A stretch of 64,000 nucleotides of DNA, taken from NC2004 sp050874905. Its GTDB lineage: Bacteria > Bacillota > Clostridia > Lachnospirales > Lachnospiraceae. The stretch is from NCBI GenBank assembly GCA_050874905.1, contig JBNMLP010000007.1, positions 61,906 to 125,905 of the forward strand. Reading direction: 5' to 3'. Below the pieces are notes generated by a model. That model was not told the DNA's origin, made no database searches, and saw only the letters and a list, made by a program, of their open reading frames with translations. The position numbers were made by a program, and so were the translations under genes. Of the stretch, positions 51,671-61,255 are shown piece by piece (positions within the stretch are counted from its first letter, which is position 1; every line of letters starts with the position of its first letter).

Positions 51671-53938
51671 CTATTTTTTCACCTTACCGCTTCTGATCGA
51701 AGAAAGCTTAAAGGCACAGATCCGATCCATTGGATTTGTCGCTGTAGAAAATACGGTCGATTCAAAACAACTGTATAAATAGTTTCCGTTTACCGCAATT
51801 CCTTCATTCATCGTCGGCATTGGACAGGTATTTTTACTCTTACCAAGCTTTTTGATCTTCTTTCCTGACCATTTTGGCTGATAGTAATCCATCTGGCTGA
51901 TGTAATACCGCTGTGAGGTCATGTAAAGGTTGGAACGGGAGATCACCAGCGAACCATCTGGCAAAAAGGCAATCGACTGAATACGATCCGGAAGCTTGAT
52001 GCCATATTTGGCAGTCAGTGTTGGGTTCCCGTTTTTATTGTTGATCGTATAACTGTAAGTCTGGCTCTTTGCCGTTTCCTTTGTCTGTCCTACATAGAGC
52101 ATACCATTATAATAAGTCATAAAAGAAGCTGTTGTCTTTACATTTACTAAAGCGTGGTATGGCAGTTCCTTATATGCTGCTTTCTTTTTGGCGGCTGCCT
52201 TGATGTCCGCATACTTCAAAGCGGCCACCCTGTTTCCATGGCTCACCCATACGTTCGTTCCGTCAAATGCGATTCCGCCGACATGTACCTTATCTTCCAG
52301 CACGATCGTGGTAAGCAGTGTCTTCTTCTTTTTCGTCATAACATAGATCACGGAATTTTCTTCTTTGGCATAATCATACGCTGTCATCAGCATATAGGAA
52401 CCTGCAAAAGCAATGGCCTGTGGACACATCCTGCTGCTTGCAAAACCTGCGACATTGGTATGGATCGTACCCGGCATTGCAACAGACTTGTTATATACCA
52501 CATATTTTTTAAACCATGCCACATTCTTATAGGCGTTCGAAGCTTTGAATTTCTTTTTGGTCTTATACAGTTTCGCTTTTTTGCTTGTCGCTGCCACGGA
52601 TACCGGTGTCACATTTTTTAATTCAGAATTTTTAGAGGTATAGTTTGCTCCGTCCATCGTACGGTAAGATGTAACCACCACATCGTAGGACGTACCATTC
52701 GCAAGATTCTTTACAATGTAGGCATACGTTCCCTGCTTAACATCTGCGGCTACCTGATACGTGCTTTCTGCTGCTGTTTTGATCAGCACCTGATATCCGG
52801 TCGCGCTCTTGGCCTTATTCCATGTAACACGGAAGCGTCCATCTCCCGCTTTTACTTTCACAACAGGAGTCGCCGGAGAGGTACTCCATTTCAGCACATC
52901 CGACTCATCACTTAAATATGTTTCCGTCAGACTATAGGCACATATTTTATAATAATAGGTAGATGCCTCTGTCACATCTGCATCTTCATAGACATTGACA
53001 CCGCCAAGGGTATCACCAATCTTTTTGTAATCTGTTTCCCCGCTTTTTTTACGGTAGATGATGTAACCATTGGCTCCGGCAACGCCGTTCCATGCCAGCT
53101 CAATATAAGTATCTGCATAATCTTTGGCATGCAGTCCCGTTACTTTATCCGGTGCGGTCGTAACTACCAATTCATCGGATTTGTCACCACGGATCTCATT
53201 TTTCGTGGTAGTTCCATAGTATGCACACACCTTAAACTTATAGGAAGTACCCGGTGTCAGCGCAGTTGCATAAGTATAAAGATTCTTGATCACGGTATTT
53301 GGTTCCACGATCGGAGCTTTTGATTCCGGAGAACCCTTGATGCTGTGATACTTCTGATCTGCGGCATTGTACCAGAAGACACGATAACCGCTGGCTCCCT
53401 CTACTGCATTCCAGCTTAAACTGATCGTAGAAGAACTTGCCGCTGTCTGTGTCAGATTCTCTACCTTTGCCAGAGTAACTGTGAGTGTTTGTGACGCTTC
53501 CCAGACCTTTTTCTTATCCTGATAGGTTACCTTGATCTTCTTTTCTCCCATTGTAGAACTGATGGAAGACAGATCCGTATAGGTAATCCCATTTTCCTCA
53601 TAGGTCACCGTACAATCAGAAAGTGCAACTTCCTTTCGATCTACCGGATTACCCGAAGCGTCCATGGATACGACTCCATACACATGAAGCAGTGTAGTGT
53701 CAAATGCCTGTTTATAAACAAGCACATTCTTTGTCAATGCCGCTGTAATAGCAACATACGCATCCTTACTTGCATCATCACTTGCATCAGAAGAACCGCC
53801 TTTACTTCCTTCTGCGGATGCTGCTTTTACGAAAAGAGAGCTTTCCGAAACCAAAGAAAGTCCCGGACCTGCCTCCCCAAACAGTAATACTGCCAATACC
53901 ATCCATGCAAGCACATGGATTATACGTTTGTTCTTCAT
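51671..53938 (-). CDS. Secreted FN3-repeat protein with a propeller-like C-terminal domain (paralogue of 26516-28234)
   Basis: 755 residues. Signal peptide (IIHVLAWMVLAVLLFG), then a Gly/Ser/Asp/Lys tract (SSDASDDASKDA) like that of the paralogue. One bacterial Ig-like domain region follows at about 60-155, then three fibronectin type III domains near 155-260 (SISLSWNAVEGASGYRVFWY), 265-355 (YIELAWNGVAGANGYIIYRK) and 357-445 (RFRVTWNKAKSATGYQVLIK). The last 290 residues have the same blade-like motifs as the other protein: NSVIYVMTKKK, IAFDGTNVWVSHGN, FMTYYNGMLYVGQT, SIAFLPDGSLVISRS. Extracellular; no sorting motif. Function unknown. Confidence 0.78.
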   Translation of the reverse strand: MKNKRIIHVLAWMVLAVLLFGEAGPGLSLVSESSLFVKAASAEGSKGGSSDASDDASKDAYVAITAALTKNVLVYKQAFDTTLLHVYGVVSMDASGNPVDRKEVALSDCTVTYEENGITYTDLSSISSTMGEKKIKVTYQDKKKVWEASQTLTVTLAKVENLTQTAASSSTISLSWNAVEGASGYRVFWYNAADQKYHSIKGSPESKAPIVEPNTVIKNLYTYATALTPGTSYKFKVCAYYGTTTKNEIRGDKSDELVVTTAPDKVTGLHAKDYADTYIELAWNGVAGANGYIIYRKKSGETDYKKIGDTLGGVNVYEDADVTEASTYYYKICAYSLTETYLSDESDVLKWSTSPATPVVKVKAGDGRFRVTWNKAKSATGYQVLIKTAAESTYQVAADVKQGTYAYIVKNLANGTSYDVVVTSYRTMDGANYTSKNSELKNVTPVSVAATSKKAKLYKTKKKFKASNAYKNVAWFKKYVVYNKSVAMPGTIHTNVAGFASSRMCPQAIAFAGSYMLMTAYDYAKEENSVIYVMTKKKKTLLTTIVLEDKVHVGGIAFDGTNVWVSHGNRVAALKYADIKAAAKKKAAYKELPYHALVNVKTTASFMTYYNGMLYVGQTKETAKSQTYSYTINNKNGNPTLTAKYGIKLPDRIQSIAFLPDGSLVISRSNLYMTSQRYYISQMDYYQPKWSGKKIKKLGKSKNTCPMPTMNEGIAVNGNYLYSCFESTVFSTATNPMDRICAFKLSSIRSGKVKK

Positions 53939-54006
53939 TTTCTCTCTCCTTTTGTCCTTAATTGTTTTTTCTTACATTTATAGAGTGTATTCTTTGTTTG
54001 TGATGG

Positions 54007-54795
54007 TTAAGTGATAAAATACTGATACATGTGATGAAGTGGCCCGGATCCCGCCCCCAGATCAAGTCCTGCCGCGATCGCACCTCTGACATATTCTTTC
54101 GCACACCGCACACTTTCCGTCAGGGATTTTCCCGCTGCCAGTCCACAGGCAATGGCGGAAGATAGGGTACATCCGGTTCCGTGGGTATTCGGATTTGCAA
54201 TAAACTCCGCCTCCATCACCGTAATCTCTCCGCGATAAAACAGCACATCCGCTGCCCGCTCCTTTAAATGACCGCCCTTTATAAGCACCCCGGTGTCATA
54301 CTGCGCACTCAGTTCCTGCGCCGCCTGTTTCATGTCCTTTACGGATGTCAGTTCTCTTGCAAGAAGCACCTGTGCCTCCATCAGATTTGGCGTGATCACA
54401 TCCGCTAATGGAAACAGCGTTTCAACCAGACATTCCACTGCTTCCTCCGGGATCAGCCGGCAGCCGCTCGTTGATACCATGACCGGATCTACCACGATAT
54501 GTTTCGCCTGATATTCTTTCAGTTTTTCCGAAATCCCCTGTATCACATCCTTTTCGGACACCATTCCAATCTTTACCGCATCTGGAAAAATATCGGTAAA
54601 CACACTGTCCATCTGCTGTTTCACAAATGCTGCCGGTACCGGAAAAATACCAGATACTCCCGTGGTATTTTGTGCTGTCAATGCCGTGATCGCACTCATG
54701 CCATACAGTCCATGTGCCGCAATTGTTTTTAGATCCGCCTGAATCCCGGCTCCACCACTCGGATCAGAGCCGGCGATCGTCAATACCTTTTTCAT
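54007..54795 (-). CDS. thiD: Hydroxymethylpyrimidine/phosphomethylpyrimidine kinase
   Basis: 262 residues, the standard ThiD length. Motifs: TIAGSDPSGGAGIQADLKTI, ITALTAQNTTGVSG, DPVMVSTSGCRLI and the ribokinase catalytic NPNTHGTGCTLSSAIA. It phosphorylates HMP and HMP-phosphate to HMP-diphosphate, one substrate of ThiE. It is the last gene of the thiamine operon and overlaps the HAD gene by 4 bases. Confidence 0.95.
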   Translation of the reverse strand: MKKVLTIAGSDPSGGAGIQADLKTIAAHGLYGMSAITALTAQNTTGVSGIFPVPAAFVKQQMDSVFTDIFPDAVKIGMVSEKDVIQGISEKLKEYQAKHIVVDPVMVSTSGCRLIPEEAVECLVETLFPLADVITPNLMEAQVLLARELTSVKDMKQAAQELSAQYDTGVLIKGGHLKERAADVLFYRGEITVMEAEFIANPNTHGTGCTLSSAIACGLAAGKSLTESVRCAKEYVRGAIAAGLDLGAGSGPLHHMYQYFIT

Positions 54796-55457
54796 AACCT
54801 CTCCTTTTTTTTGAGCAACATAAGCTGTCCTGCTTCTTTGCCCTTTTCCACATAATGATCACAGATCTTTCGAAGCCCCTTCTGATCTGCTTCTGTATCA
54901 TCTTCGATTCCTACAACAATAAAGCCTGCCTGTTTGGCAGTCACAGCCGCATAGCAGGCATCCTCAAAAACAAGACACTGCTCTTTTGCAAGATGCATTC
55001 TGTCTGCTGCTGCCTCGTAAATATCCGCCCGGTCCTTTCCTGCACCCACCTCTGCTACCGTAAATACCGCCTCAAAGAAGGAAAGCAGCTTCGTATGTGT
55101 CAGTGCTGCAAGGGTTAGGGGACGGTCCGTCGCTGTTGCCACACACATCGGTACACCATCTCTTTGACACTCCTCTAAAAAGGTACGTATCCCTGGCTTT
55201 ACTTTAACCTCCGTTTCATAAAAACGCTGCATCGTCCCAAGAATAGAGCGATACATTTCCTCCTCCAAAAGTGCAAGGTCGTATGTCCTGATCAGATAAC
55301 GGCAGCCCTCTGCCACGCTCATCTGGTTGATCTTTTGATCCAGATCTGCTTCCGGTGTCTTGCCAAAGGAACAAATCGTCCGGGAAGCAAGTGTGTACCA
55401 GGCAGACATGGAATCGAGCAGCGTCCCGTCCATATCAAAGATCAATCCTTTTTTCAT
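54792..55457 (-). CDS. HAD phosphatase in the thiamine operon (possible thiamine monophosphate phosphatase)
   Basis: 221 residues of the HAD subfamily IA with a helical cap. Nucleophile motif IFDMDGTLLDSMSAW (D8, D10), motif II CVATATDRPLTLAAL, and motifs III/IV (CLVFEDACYAAVTAKQAGF). General similarity is to beta-phosphoglucomutase-like phosphatases. It overlaps thiE and thiD by 4 bases on either side, so it is tightly linked to the pathway. Thiamine monophosphate made by ThiE must be dephosphorylated before the diphosphokinase encoded upstream can use it; this enzyme is a good candidate. The substrate is not proven. Confidence 0.85.
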   Translation of the reverse strand: MKKGLIFDMDGTLLDSMSAWYTLASRTICSFGKTPEADLDQKINQMSVAEGCRYLIRTYDLALLEEEMYRSILGTMQRFYETEVKVKPGIRTFLEECQRDGVPMCVATATDRPLTLAALTHTKLLSFFEAVFTVAEVGAGKDRADIYEAAADRMHLAKEQCLVFEDACYAAVTAKQAGFIVVGIEDDTEADQKGLRKICDHYVEKGKEAGQLMLLKKKERL

Positions 55458-56092
55458 CTGCTCTCTCCTCTCACCTGCGCTACAAGTTCCCTTAACTTAT
55501 GACACTCCTTTTCAATATCCGGAGCGGAAAAAATTGCCGAGATCAACGCTACTCCATCAATTCCGCTCCCCGAAAGTTCCAAAAGATTACCGGCATGAAT
55601 CCCGCCGATCGCAACAACCGGCAGTCCCACCTCTTTGATCATAGCATACCGTTCATGTGGGATCACAGAAGCATCCTGTTTGGTACTAGTTGCAAATGCT
55701 GCCCCTACTCCGAAGTAATCTGCGCCTTCTTCCTTTGCCTTTTCTGCCTGTGCGACGGTTTTGACCGAAGCACCAATGATCTTATCCTCCCCAAGCACCG
55801 CTCTGGCTTCTGCAATCGAGCCATCTGACTGTCCCAGATGCACCCCGTCCGCATCCACCGCTTTGGCAATCTTCACGCTGTCATTGATCAGAAGTGGCAC
55901 CTGATAACGGTGGCACAGTTCTTTCATCCTTTGTGCCAGAGAAATCAGTTCCCTCTCTGGCCGTTTTTTCTTTCTCAGCTGCACCAGTGTCACACCGCCC
56001 TTTAACGCGGCTTCCACCTGCATCAGCATCTTCTCTTCCTCTTCCCATTTATCATCTGTCACTGCATATAATCGAACCAGATCCCGCTGCAT
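55454..56092 (-). CDS. thiE: Thiamine phosphate synthase
   Basis: 212 residues, full length. TIM-barrel motifs: TLVQLRKKKRPERE, VPLLINDSVKIAKAVDADGV, HLGQSDGS, IIGASVKTVAQA, DYFGVGAAFATSTKQDA and VVAIGGIHAGN. It joins HMP-diphosphate and thiazole phosphate to thiamine monophosphate. It lies 13 bases after the diphosphokinase gene and overlaps the HAD gene by 4 bases. Confidence 0.95.
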   Translation of the reverse strand: MQRDLVRLYAVTDDKWEEEEKMLMQVEAALKGGVTLVQLRKKKRPERELISLAQRMKELCHRYQVPLLINDSVKIAKAVDADGVHLGQSDGSIAEARAVLGEDKIIGASVKTVAQAEKAKEEGADYFGVGAAFATSTKQDASVIPHERYAMIKEVGLPVVAIGGIHAGNLLELSGSGIDGVALISAIFSAPDIEKECHKLRELVAQVRGESR

Positions 56093-56105
56093 TTTTTTCT
56101 CCTTT

Positions 56106-56711
56106 TCACATTTTTGACTGTATCACCAGCAACACCCCGTTCTCTACCCGGATGTGTGCTTCTTCCTCTAAAAACTCATTGCTGATCCCCAGAGGAAACG
56201 CATTCGTCAGCATCGTCCCCTCCAGCTTGTATTTTAATCCTGTCGCATACACCGGTCCACAGCTGTCCGTTGCGGAAAGCAGGGAAATGCTAAAGCCCTC
56301 CCGGTGTTTTACGCTTATCTCTCCTTTTCCGAGCACATGCACCTCTTCCTCTATACCGGGAAGCCATACCTTTATCCCCCGGCTGGCTGCATATACTGCG
56401 GCAGAAAGATTTCCAAGCAAATGATCCAGACGGTTTCCAAATGCACAAGAGAGAATAATATGGTCATACCCCTGCTCACAGGCATGTTTTACAGCAAGCA
56501 TCGTATCCGTATCATCCTTTTCTTTGGGATATGCCCGTCCCATCTCCGGCACTTCTCCCTCATAGGAATCAAAATCTCCCAGACAAAGATCCACCGAAAG
56601 TCCCTGTCTTTTGGCATAGGAATACCCTTTGTCACAAGCAATCAAAAAATCATAAGAAAGCTCTGGCAATGCTTCGTAAGCTCCTCCCGTAATGATCAGA
56701 CATGTTTTCAT
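56106..56711 (-). CDS. Thiamine diphosphokinase
   Basis: 201 residues of the ThiN/TPK family. Motifs: ACDKGYSYAKRQGLSVDLCL, GDFDSY, YPKEKDDTDTMLAVKHA and SCAFGNRLDHLLGN. It uses ATP to convert thiamine to thiamine diphosphate. Because this enzyme needs free thiamine, not thiamine monophosphate, it points to either salvage or a phosphatase step. It lies 12 bases after the P-type ATPase gene. Confidence 0.93.
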   Translation of the reverse strand: MKTCLIITGGAYEALPELSYDFLIACDKGYSYAKRQGLSVDLCLGDFDSYEGEVPEMGRAYPKEKDDTDTMLAVKHACEQGYDHIILSCAFGNRLDHLLGNLSAAVYAASRGIKVWLPGIEEEVHVLGKGEISVKHREGFSISLLSATDSCGPVYATGLKYKLEGTMLTNAFPLGISNEFLEEEAHIRVENGVLLVIQSKM

Positions 56712-56723
56712 ACAAATTCTCCT

Positions 56724-59102
56724 TCAGACATTCTCTCGTCTTCTTTTTCTGCGCCATGCCCGGATACGGAAGATCAAAAACCATTCCAGACGGTAAATAC
56801 TGAACAGGATTGGCAGGATCAGTAACAGACAGAGCAATAGCAAAAATAATGTCACGCCACTGACAACCACGGTTTCAAAGATGCCATGCAGCACCGTAAA
56901 ACAAAATACCGCCACAGTCAGCACAAGCAGCATGATCGCCAACCGGTAATAGGTAAATGGTTTGCTGATCAAACCGATCGTTAATACACCCACTGTCATC
57001 AATAAGATCGTGACAGCAGTATGAAGCTGTGCATCCGGAACGGAAAATATACTGCCTCCGATCACCATCACAATACCCAGTATAATATTGGTGAGTGCCG
57101 ATGGCAACGCTTCTAATACCGCATTGGCAAGGAAACGTCCCTCGATCCGCTTCGTATTTTTTTCCAGTGCCATCATAAATGCCGGGAAACCGATCGCCAG
57201 TCCGGATATCATGGACATCTGGGACGGCCGTACCGGATATTCAAACAGAAAGAAAATAGAGAGCACAGCGATCACCATGGAAAATATATTCTTGATCAGA
57301 AACAGACTGGCAGAACGCGCCAGATTGTTTACCACGCGCCGTCCTTCCAGTACCACATGGGGCATTTTGGAAAAATCAGAATCCAGCAGGACAAGCTGCG
57401 CCGTATGTGTTGCCGCCTCACTTCCGGAAGCCATCGCAATACTGCAATCTGCATCCTTTAGTGCCAGCACATCGTTGACGCCATCTCCGGTCATCGCGAC
57501 ACAATGTTCCTGCTCCTTTAAAAGATGCACAAAGGTACGCTTCTGTTCCGGTGTCACCCTGCCAAACACGCTGCATTCCTGCAATGCCTCTTTCATCTGG
57601 TCTTCCGTCTCTAAGGAAGACGCATCCACATAACGTTCTGCACCGGAAATACCCGCCTCAAGTGCCACGTTGGAAACGGTAAGTGGATTATCCCCGGAGA
57701 TCACCTTGATCGCAACTCCCTGCTTTTCAAAATAAGCAAACGTTTCTTTGGCAGACGGACGGATCTGGTTTTCCAGCACCACATACGCAAGCGGTTCTGC
57801 CTTTCCGGTTAAGGAAGCTCCTGTTACCGTACCATCATACCGGGCGAGCAACAGCGCACGCTTTCCTTCCCCGGCATACTGCTCTATGCGTTCCTTTACT
57901 ATCCCGTCGTACTGCTCCCGCAATACCATTTCCGCAGCACCGAGTACATACCAGCCATCGGCAAACTGTACCGCACTGTATTTGGAAACGGAAGAAAACG
58001 GCACCACCTGTTCCGGCTGCTGCTTTGCTGCTCCATCAAAAAAGACCTTTAAGGCTTTCATTGTCGCATTGTCATTTGCCATTGCCGCCACAAAATCTGT
58101 CAGCAGTCCTGTAATGTCTGTTTCCGTTCCTTCTATAGCAGGATAACAGCCCATCACCTGCATATCAGGACTGGTGATCGTCCCGGTCTTATCTACGCAC
58201 AGCACATCCACACGCGCCAATGCTTCCATACAACTCATCTCATGAATTAAGATCTTTTTCTTTGCCAGACTTGCCGTACTTAAGAGCAGACGCAGTGTCG
58301 TAAGCAGGTAAAGTCCCTCCGGCACCATTCCCACCAAAGCAGCCGTCATCGACACAATACTTTCTTTGAGCGAGCTGCCTAAGATCACATACGATTTAAA
58401 TGCCATAAAAACACCGATCGGGATCAGCAGAATACCAATAACCTTGATCAGACGATTAATATCCCGTACCATTTCCGACTGTCCCACACCTTTGGACGCC
58501 TTCGCCTCTAACGTAAGTCTGGAAATGTAAGAATCCGCGCCCACCTTGGTGACCTGCGCCACACATTCTCCGGATACAATAAAGCTTCCGGAGAGCAGTT
58601 CATCGCCCTGCTCCTTCGTAATCTCATCCGATTCCCCTGTCAGCAGGGATTCGTTGACTTTGACACTGCCGGTACGCACCAGAGCATCCGCCGGGATCTG
58701 CATACCGGAAGAAAAAAGGATCAGATCGTCCTCCACCAATTCCTCTGCTGCTATTTCCTGCTTTTTTCCGTCACGAATAACCTGTGCGTGCTTTGCGTCG
58801 AGAATCTGCACCTTCGATAAGATCTGTTTGGCACGGATCTCCTGCACAATACCGATCAAAAGGTTAAAGATCACCGCCACTAAAAAAGTAAGACTCTGAT
58901 AAGATCTCACCAGGATCACCAATACCGCAAGCACAGCAAAAATTAAATTAAAATAAGTAAAGGTATGTCCCGCAATGATCTGTCCCAGTGTCTTGCCTGG
59001 ATCCTCTACTTTGTCATTCTTGCGCCCCTCGCTGATACGCTGAGCCACTTCTTCCTGGCAAAGTCCATCGGCAACCGGGGTAAGAAATACTTTTTCTTCC
59101 AT
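56724..59102 (-). CDS. P-type cation ATPase (P2-like, CtpE-type), first gene of the thiamine operon
   Basis: 792 residues. Actuator motif LTGESDE (155-158 TGES), phosphorylation motif DKTGTIT (D304), hinge MTGDGVNDVLALKDADCSIA. Membrane helix 4 has MVPEGLY (about 260), the PEGL form of Ca/Mg-type pumps and not the CPC form of heavy-metal pumps. There is no N-terminal metal domain. Ten helices can be placed. Closest in layout to the CtpE-type ATPases; calcium or magnesium is the likely cation. It precedes the diphosphokinase by only 12 bases, so it shares the operon; why is not clear. Confidence 0.88.
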   Translation of the reverse strand: MEEKVFLTPVADGLCQEEVAQRISEGRKNDKVEDPGKTLGQIIAGHTFTYFNLIFAVLAVLVILVRSYQSLTFLVAVIFNLLIGIVQEIRAKQILSKVQILDAKHAQVIRDGKKQEIAAEELVEDDLILFSSGMQIPADALVRTGSVKVNESLLTGESDEITKEQGDELLSGSFIVSGECVAQVTKVGADSYISRLTLEAKASKGVGQSEMVRDINRLIKVIGILLIPIGVFMAFKSYVILGSSLKESIVSMTAALVGMVPEGLYLLTTLRLLLSTASLAKKKILIHEMSCMEALARVDVLCVDKTGTITSPDMQVMGCYPAIEGTETDITGLLTDFVAAMANDNATMKALKVFFDGAAKQQPEQVVPFSSVSKYSAVQFADGWYVLGAAEMVLREQYDGIVKERIEQYAGEGKRALLLARYDGTVTGASLTGKAEPLAYVVLENQIRPSAKETFAYFEKQGVAIKVISGDNPLTVSNVALEAGISGAERYVDASSLETEDQMKEALQECSVFGRVTPEQKRTFVHLLKEQEHCVAMTGDGVNDVLALKDADCSIAMASGSEAATHTAQLVLLDSDFSKMPHVVLEGRRVVNNLARSASLFLIKNIFSMVIAVLSIFFLFEYPVRPSQMSMISGLAIGFPAFMMALEKNTKRIEGRFLANAVLEALPSALTNIILGIVMVIGGSIFSVPDAQLHTAVTILLMTVGVLTIGLISKPFTYYRLAIMLLVLTVAVFCFTVLHGIFETVVVSGVTLFLLLLCLLLILPILFSIYRLEWFLIFRIRAWRRKRRRENV

Positions 59103-59255
59103 GTTTTGTCCTCTATCTCAAACATTCTTCCTATTCTGTATCATAAAAGCAGAAAAAAACTACTTTCCACTGCTATAAAGGGTAAGACATTTATCGGACA
59201 AACTCAACCCCCTTTCCCCGATTTTCATAAAATATTAAGAGGTAAGCTCTGCTTT

Positions 59256-59684
59256 TCACATATCAAAGAGATCTCCTTCTATGGCGGAAATATCATCCAG
59301 CGCAATGACATTTCCGCCAAGCACGATCGTCCGGTCATACGAAGAAAATTTCTCCAGATGTCCCGTGATCGTTTCGTAACTTCCGCCCTCTTTCAAGCTG
59401 TCCTTTTTATAGTAAGTAATCGTGATCTCTGTCACCCCCTGATCGCGCATTACAGTTTGAAACCTCCGGTCTAAAAGCTCCTTTTCTTCCTCGGAAAGCA
59501 GCTCTTTTTCCCTGGTCAGGCGTGCCGTTTCCCGGATTGCTTCTTTGTGTCCCCGCAGTGCGGCAAAAGAAGCAAACTGTGCGGCACGGTCACGTCTTGC
59601 CATCGGCGCATGATGTTTCGATACCGGGCGGCTCTGCTCTATGATATCTCCATAATTTTTCATAACCTCTTCGTCCTCTTTCAT
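59256..59684 (-). CDS. YolD-like protein, partner of the Y-family polymerase
   Basis: 142 residues from the ATG at 59684 (AAGGAGAG ahead); a GTG six bases earlier is also in frame. Motifs HAPMARRDRAAQFASFAALR and ITITYYKKDSLKEGGSYETI are those of the YolD-like family. It follows the polymerase gene by 11 bases. In Bacillus, YolD-type proteins are encoded with UvrX/YqjW Y-family polymerases. Cytosolic. Confidence 0.85.
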   Translation of the reverse strand: MKEDEEVMKNYGDIIEQSRPVSKHHAPMARRDRAAQFASFAALRGHKEAIRETARLTREKELLSEEEKELLDRRFQTVMRDQGVTEITITYYKKDSLKEGGSYETITGHLEKFSSYDRTIVLGGNVIALDDISAIEGDLFDM

Positions 59685-59695
59685 CGACACTCTCC

Positions 59696-61219
59696 TTATG
59701 CTTTGTGCCCTCCGATCTGCGTGTTTCGCTCCCGCATCGTGGCACCCTCTTCTAAGTTTTTTGCTTTCAATATTGCATTTTTACCATATTTTTTCTTGAT
59801 CTGCAACATCGCCTGCTGAAGCTGCCGTTCCTTTTCCCTTTCGTTTTTTTGCTCCTTGCGCTCTTTCGTTACTGTCTCATAATCGGTAAACAGATCCATT
59901 TGCTCGTAGTGTGTCTCCTGTTCTACCAGACGTTCTTCCTTTACCCGGTTGGCACATAGCGTGATCCGCCGGATCAAAAGAGCGGGATTCACCTGCTTGT
60001 CATAAAGCTGCATCACTGCTTTAATGATCTCCTTTGCGGAGGAAGTATAGCTCGTTAGTGTCATCGTACCATGGGCGTGCTTTGGCACTTTTCTTCCGTA
60101 GCGATCAATGGTGATCTCACCCTGATACCCCGTTCCCGGTCTCTCCGTTTTTATATTCTCAATATCATATCCAACGGTCAATACGAGCTGATCGGTTGCC
60201 AGCCCCTTCTCCACAAGACTGAGTGCCATCTGATCCGCCATCTCCCACACAACGATCCTTGCTTTGTCAAAGGGATAGGGACAGGTCAGTACCTGCCCGG
60301 TGCTGATGCTGTTCTCCTCCGGCTGATATGCCCGTACATCTGCGATCGTACAGGGCTCATATCCCCATGCATGATCGATGAGCAGCTCCGCATTTACTCC
60401 AAACAACCGGAACAACAGGTCTTCGTTATAGTAATCCGTGTCCTTGCCCAAAGAGCACCGCGCAATATCTCCCATTGTGTAAAGATGCTCCGCAGCCAGC
60501 CGCTTCTGATATCCGCTCCCCACCCGCCAAAAATCGGTGATCGGCTGATGGTTCCAGAGCAGACGCCGGTACCGCATTTCATCCAGTTCCGCAATGCGCA
60601 CTCCGTTCTCATCCGGCTCTACATGCTTGGCAACAATATCCATCGCAACCTTACAAAGGTAAAGATTCGTACCGATTCCTGCTGTAGCTGTAATACCGGT
60701 CTCCGAAAGCACATCCTTGATCATACGCTCCGTAAGCTGCCGTGCCGTCATATGGTACGTGGACAGATAGTGTGTCACATCCATAAACACCTCATCGATT
60801 GAATAGACAATGATGTCCTCCGGTGCCACATAGCGCAGATAAATATCATAGATCCTCGTACTGTATTCCATATAATAGGACATCCGTGGTGGTGCCACAA
60901 TATAAGAAAGCATCAGATCCGGACGACGGCGAAGCTCCTCCTCATCGTCCGAATAGCCCTTTAACCGCCCACGTTTCGCATACCTTGCCCGTTCCCGGTT
61001 GACCTCCTTTACCTTGGAAACAACCTCAAACAGCCGGGCTCTTCCGGATATTCCGTATGCCTTTAAACTCGGAGTCACCGCAAGACAGATCGTTTTTTCC
61101 GTGCGGCTCTCATCCGCCACGACAAGGTGGGTTGTCAGCGGATTTCTCCCGCGCTCCACACATTCCACGGATGCAAAAAATGATTTCAGATCAATGGCAA
61201 TATAGGTATGCTGTTCCAC
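59696..61219 (-). CDS. Y-family DNA polymerase (UmuC/UvrX-type)
   Basis: 507 residues, longer than DinB (about 350-400). Catalytic motifs: IDLKSFFASVECVERGRNPL (first Asp) and YSIDEVFMDVT (second Asp and Glu). The little-finger region and a charged C-terminal tail follow (TKERKEQKNEREKERQLQQA, ending at HKA). It copies damaged DNA. It has a GTG start with AAAGGAGGAG ahead. A LexA-type box lies inside its promoter, so it belongs to the SOS response. The YolD-like gene is cotranscribed downstream. Confidence 0.93.
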   Translation of the reverse strand: MEQHTYIAIDLKSFFASVECVERGRNPLTTHLVVADESRTEKTICLAVTPSLKAYGISGRARLFEVVSKVKEVNRERARYAKRGRLKGYSDDEEELRRRPDLMLSYIVAPPRMSYYMEYSTRIYDIYLRYVAPEDIIVYSIDEVFMDVTHYLSTYHMTARQLTERMIKDVLSETGITATAGIGTNLYLCKVAMDIVAKHVEPDENGVRIAELDEMRYRRLLWNHQPITDFWRVGSGYQKRLAAEHLYTMGDIARCSLGKDTDYYNEDLLFRLFGVNAELLIDHAWGYEPCTIADVRAYQPEENSISTGQVLTCPYPFDKARIVVWEMADQMALSLVEKGLATDQLVLTVGYDIENIKTERPGTGYQGEITIDRYGRKVPKHAHGTMTLTSYTSSAKEIIKAVMQLYDKQVNPALLIRRITLCANRVKEERLVEQETHYEQMDLFTDYETVTKERKEQKNEREKERQLQQAMLQIKKKYGKNAILKAKNLEEGATMRERNTQIGGHKA

Positions 61220-61255
61220 GATGCTCCTCCTTTCCGGTAATTATTGTCTGGTACT

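Noticed and set aside
59103..59255. A TPP riboswitch upstream of the thiamine operon
   Set aside because: I looked on the minus strand for the conserved CUGAGA and ACCUGAU elements between the YolD-like and ATPase genes and did not find them.
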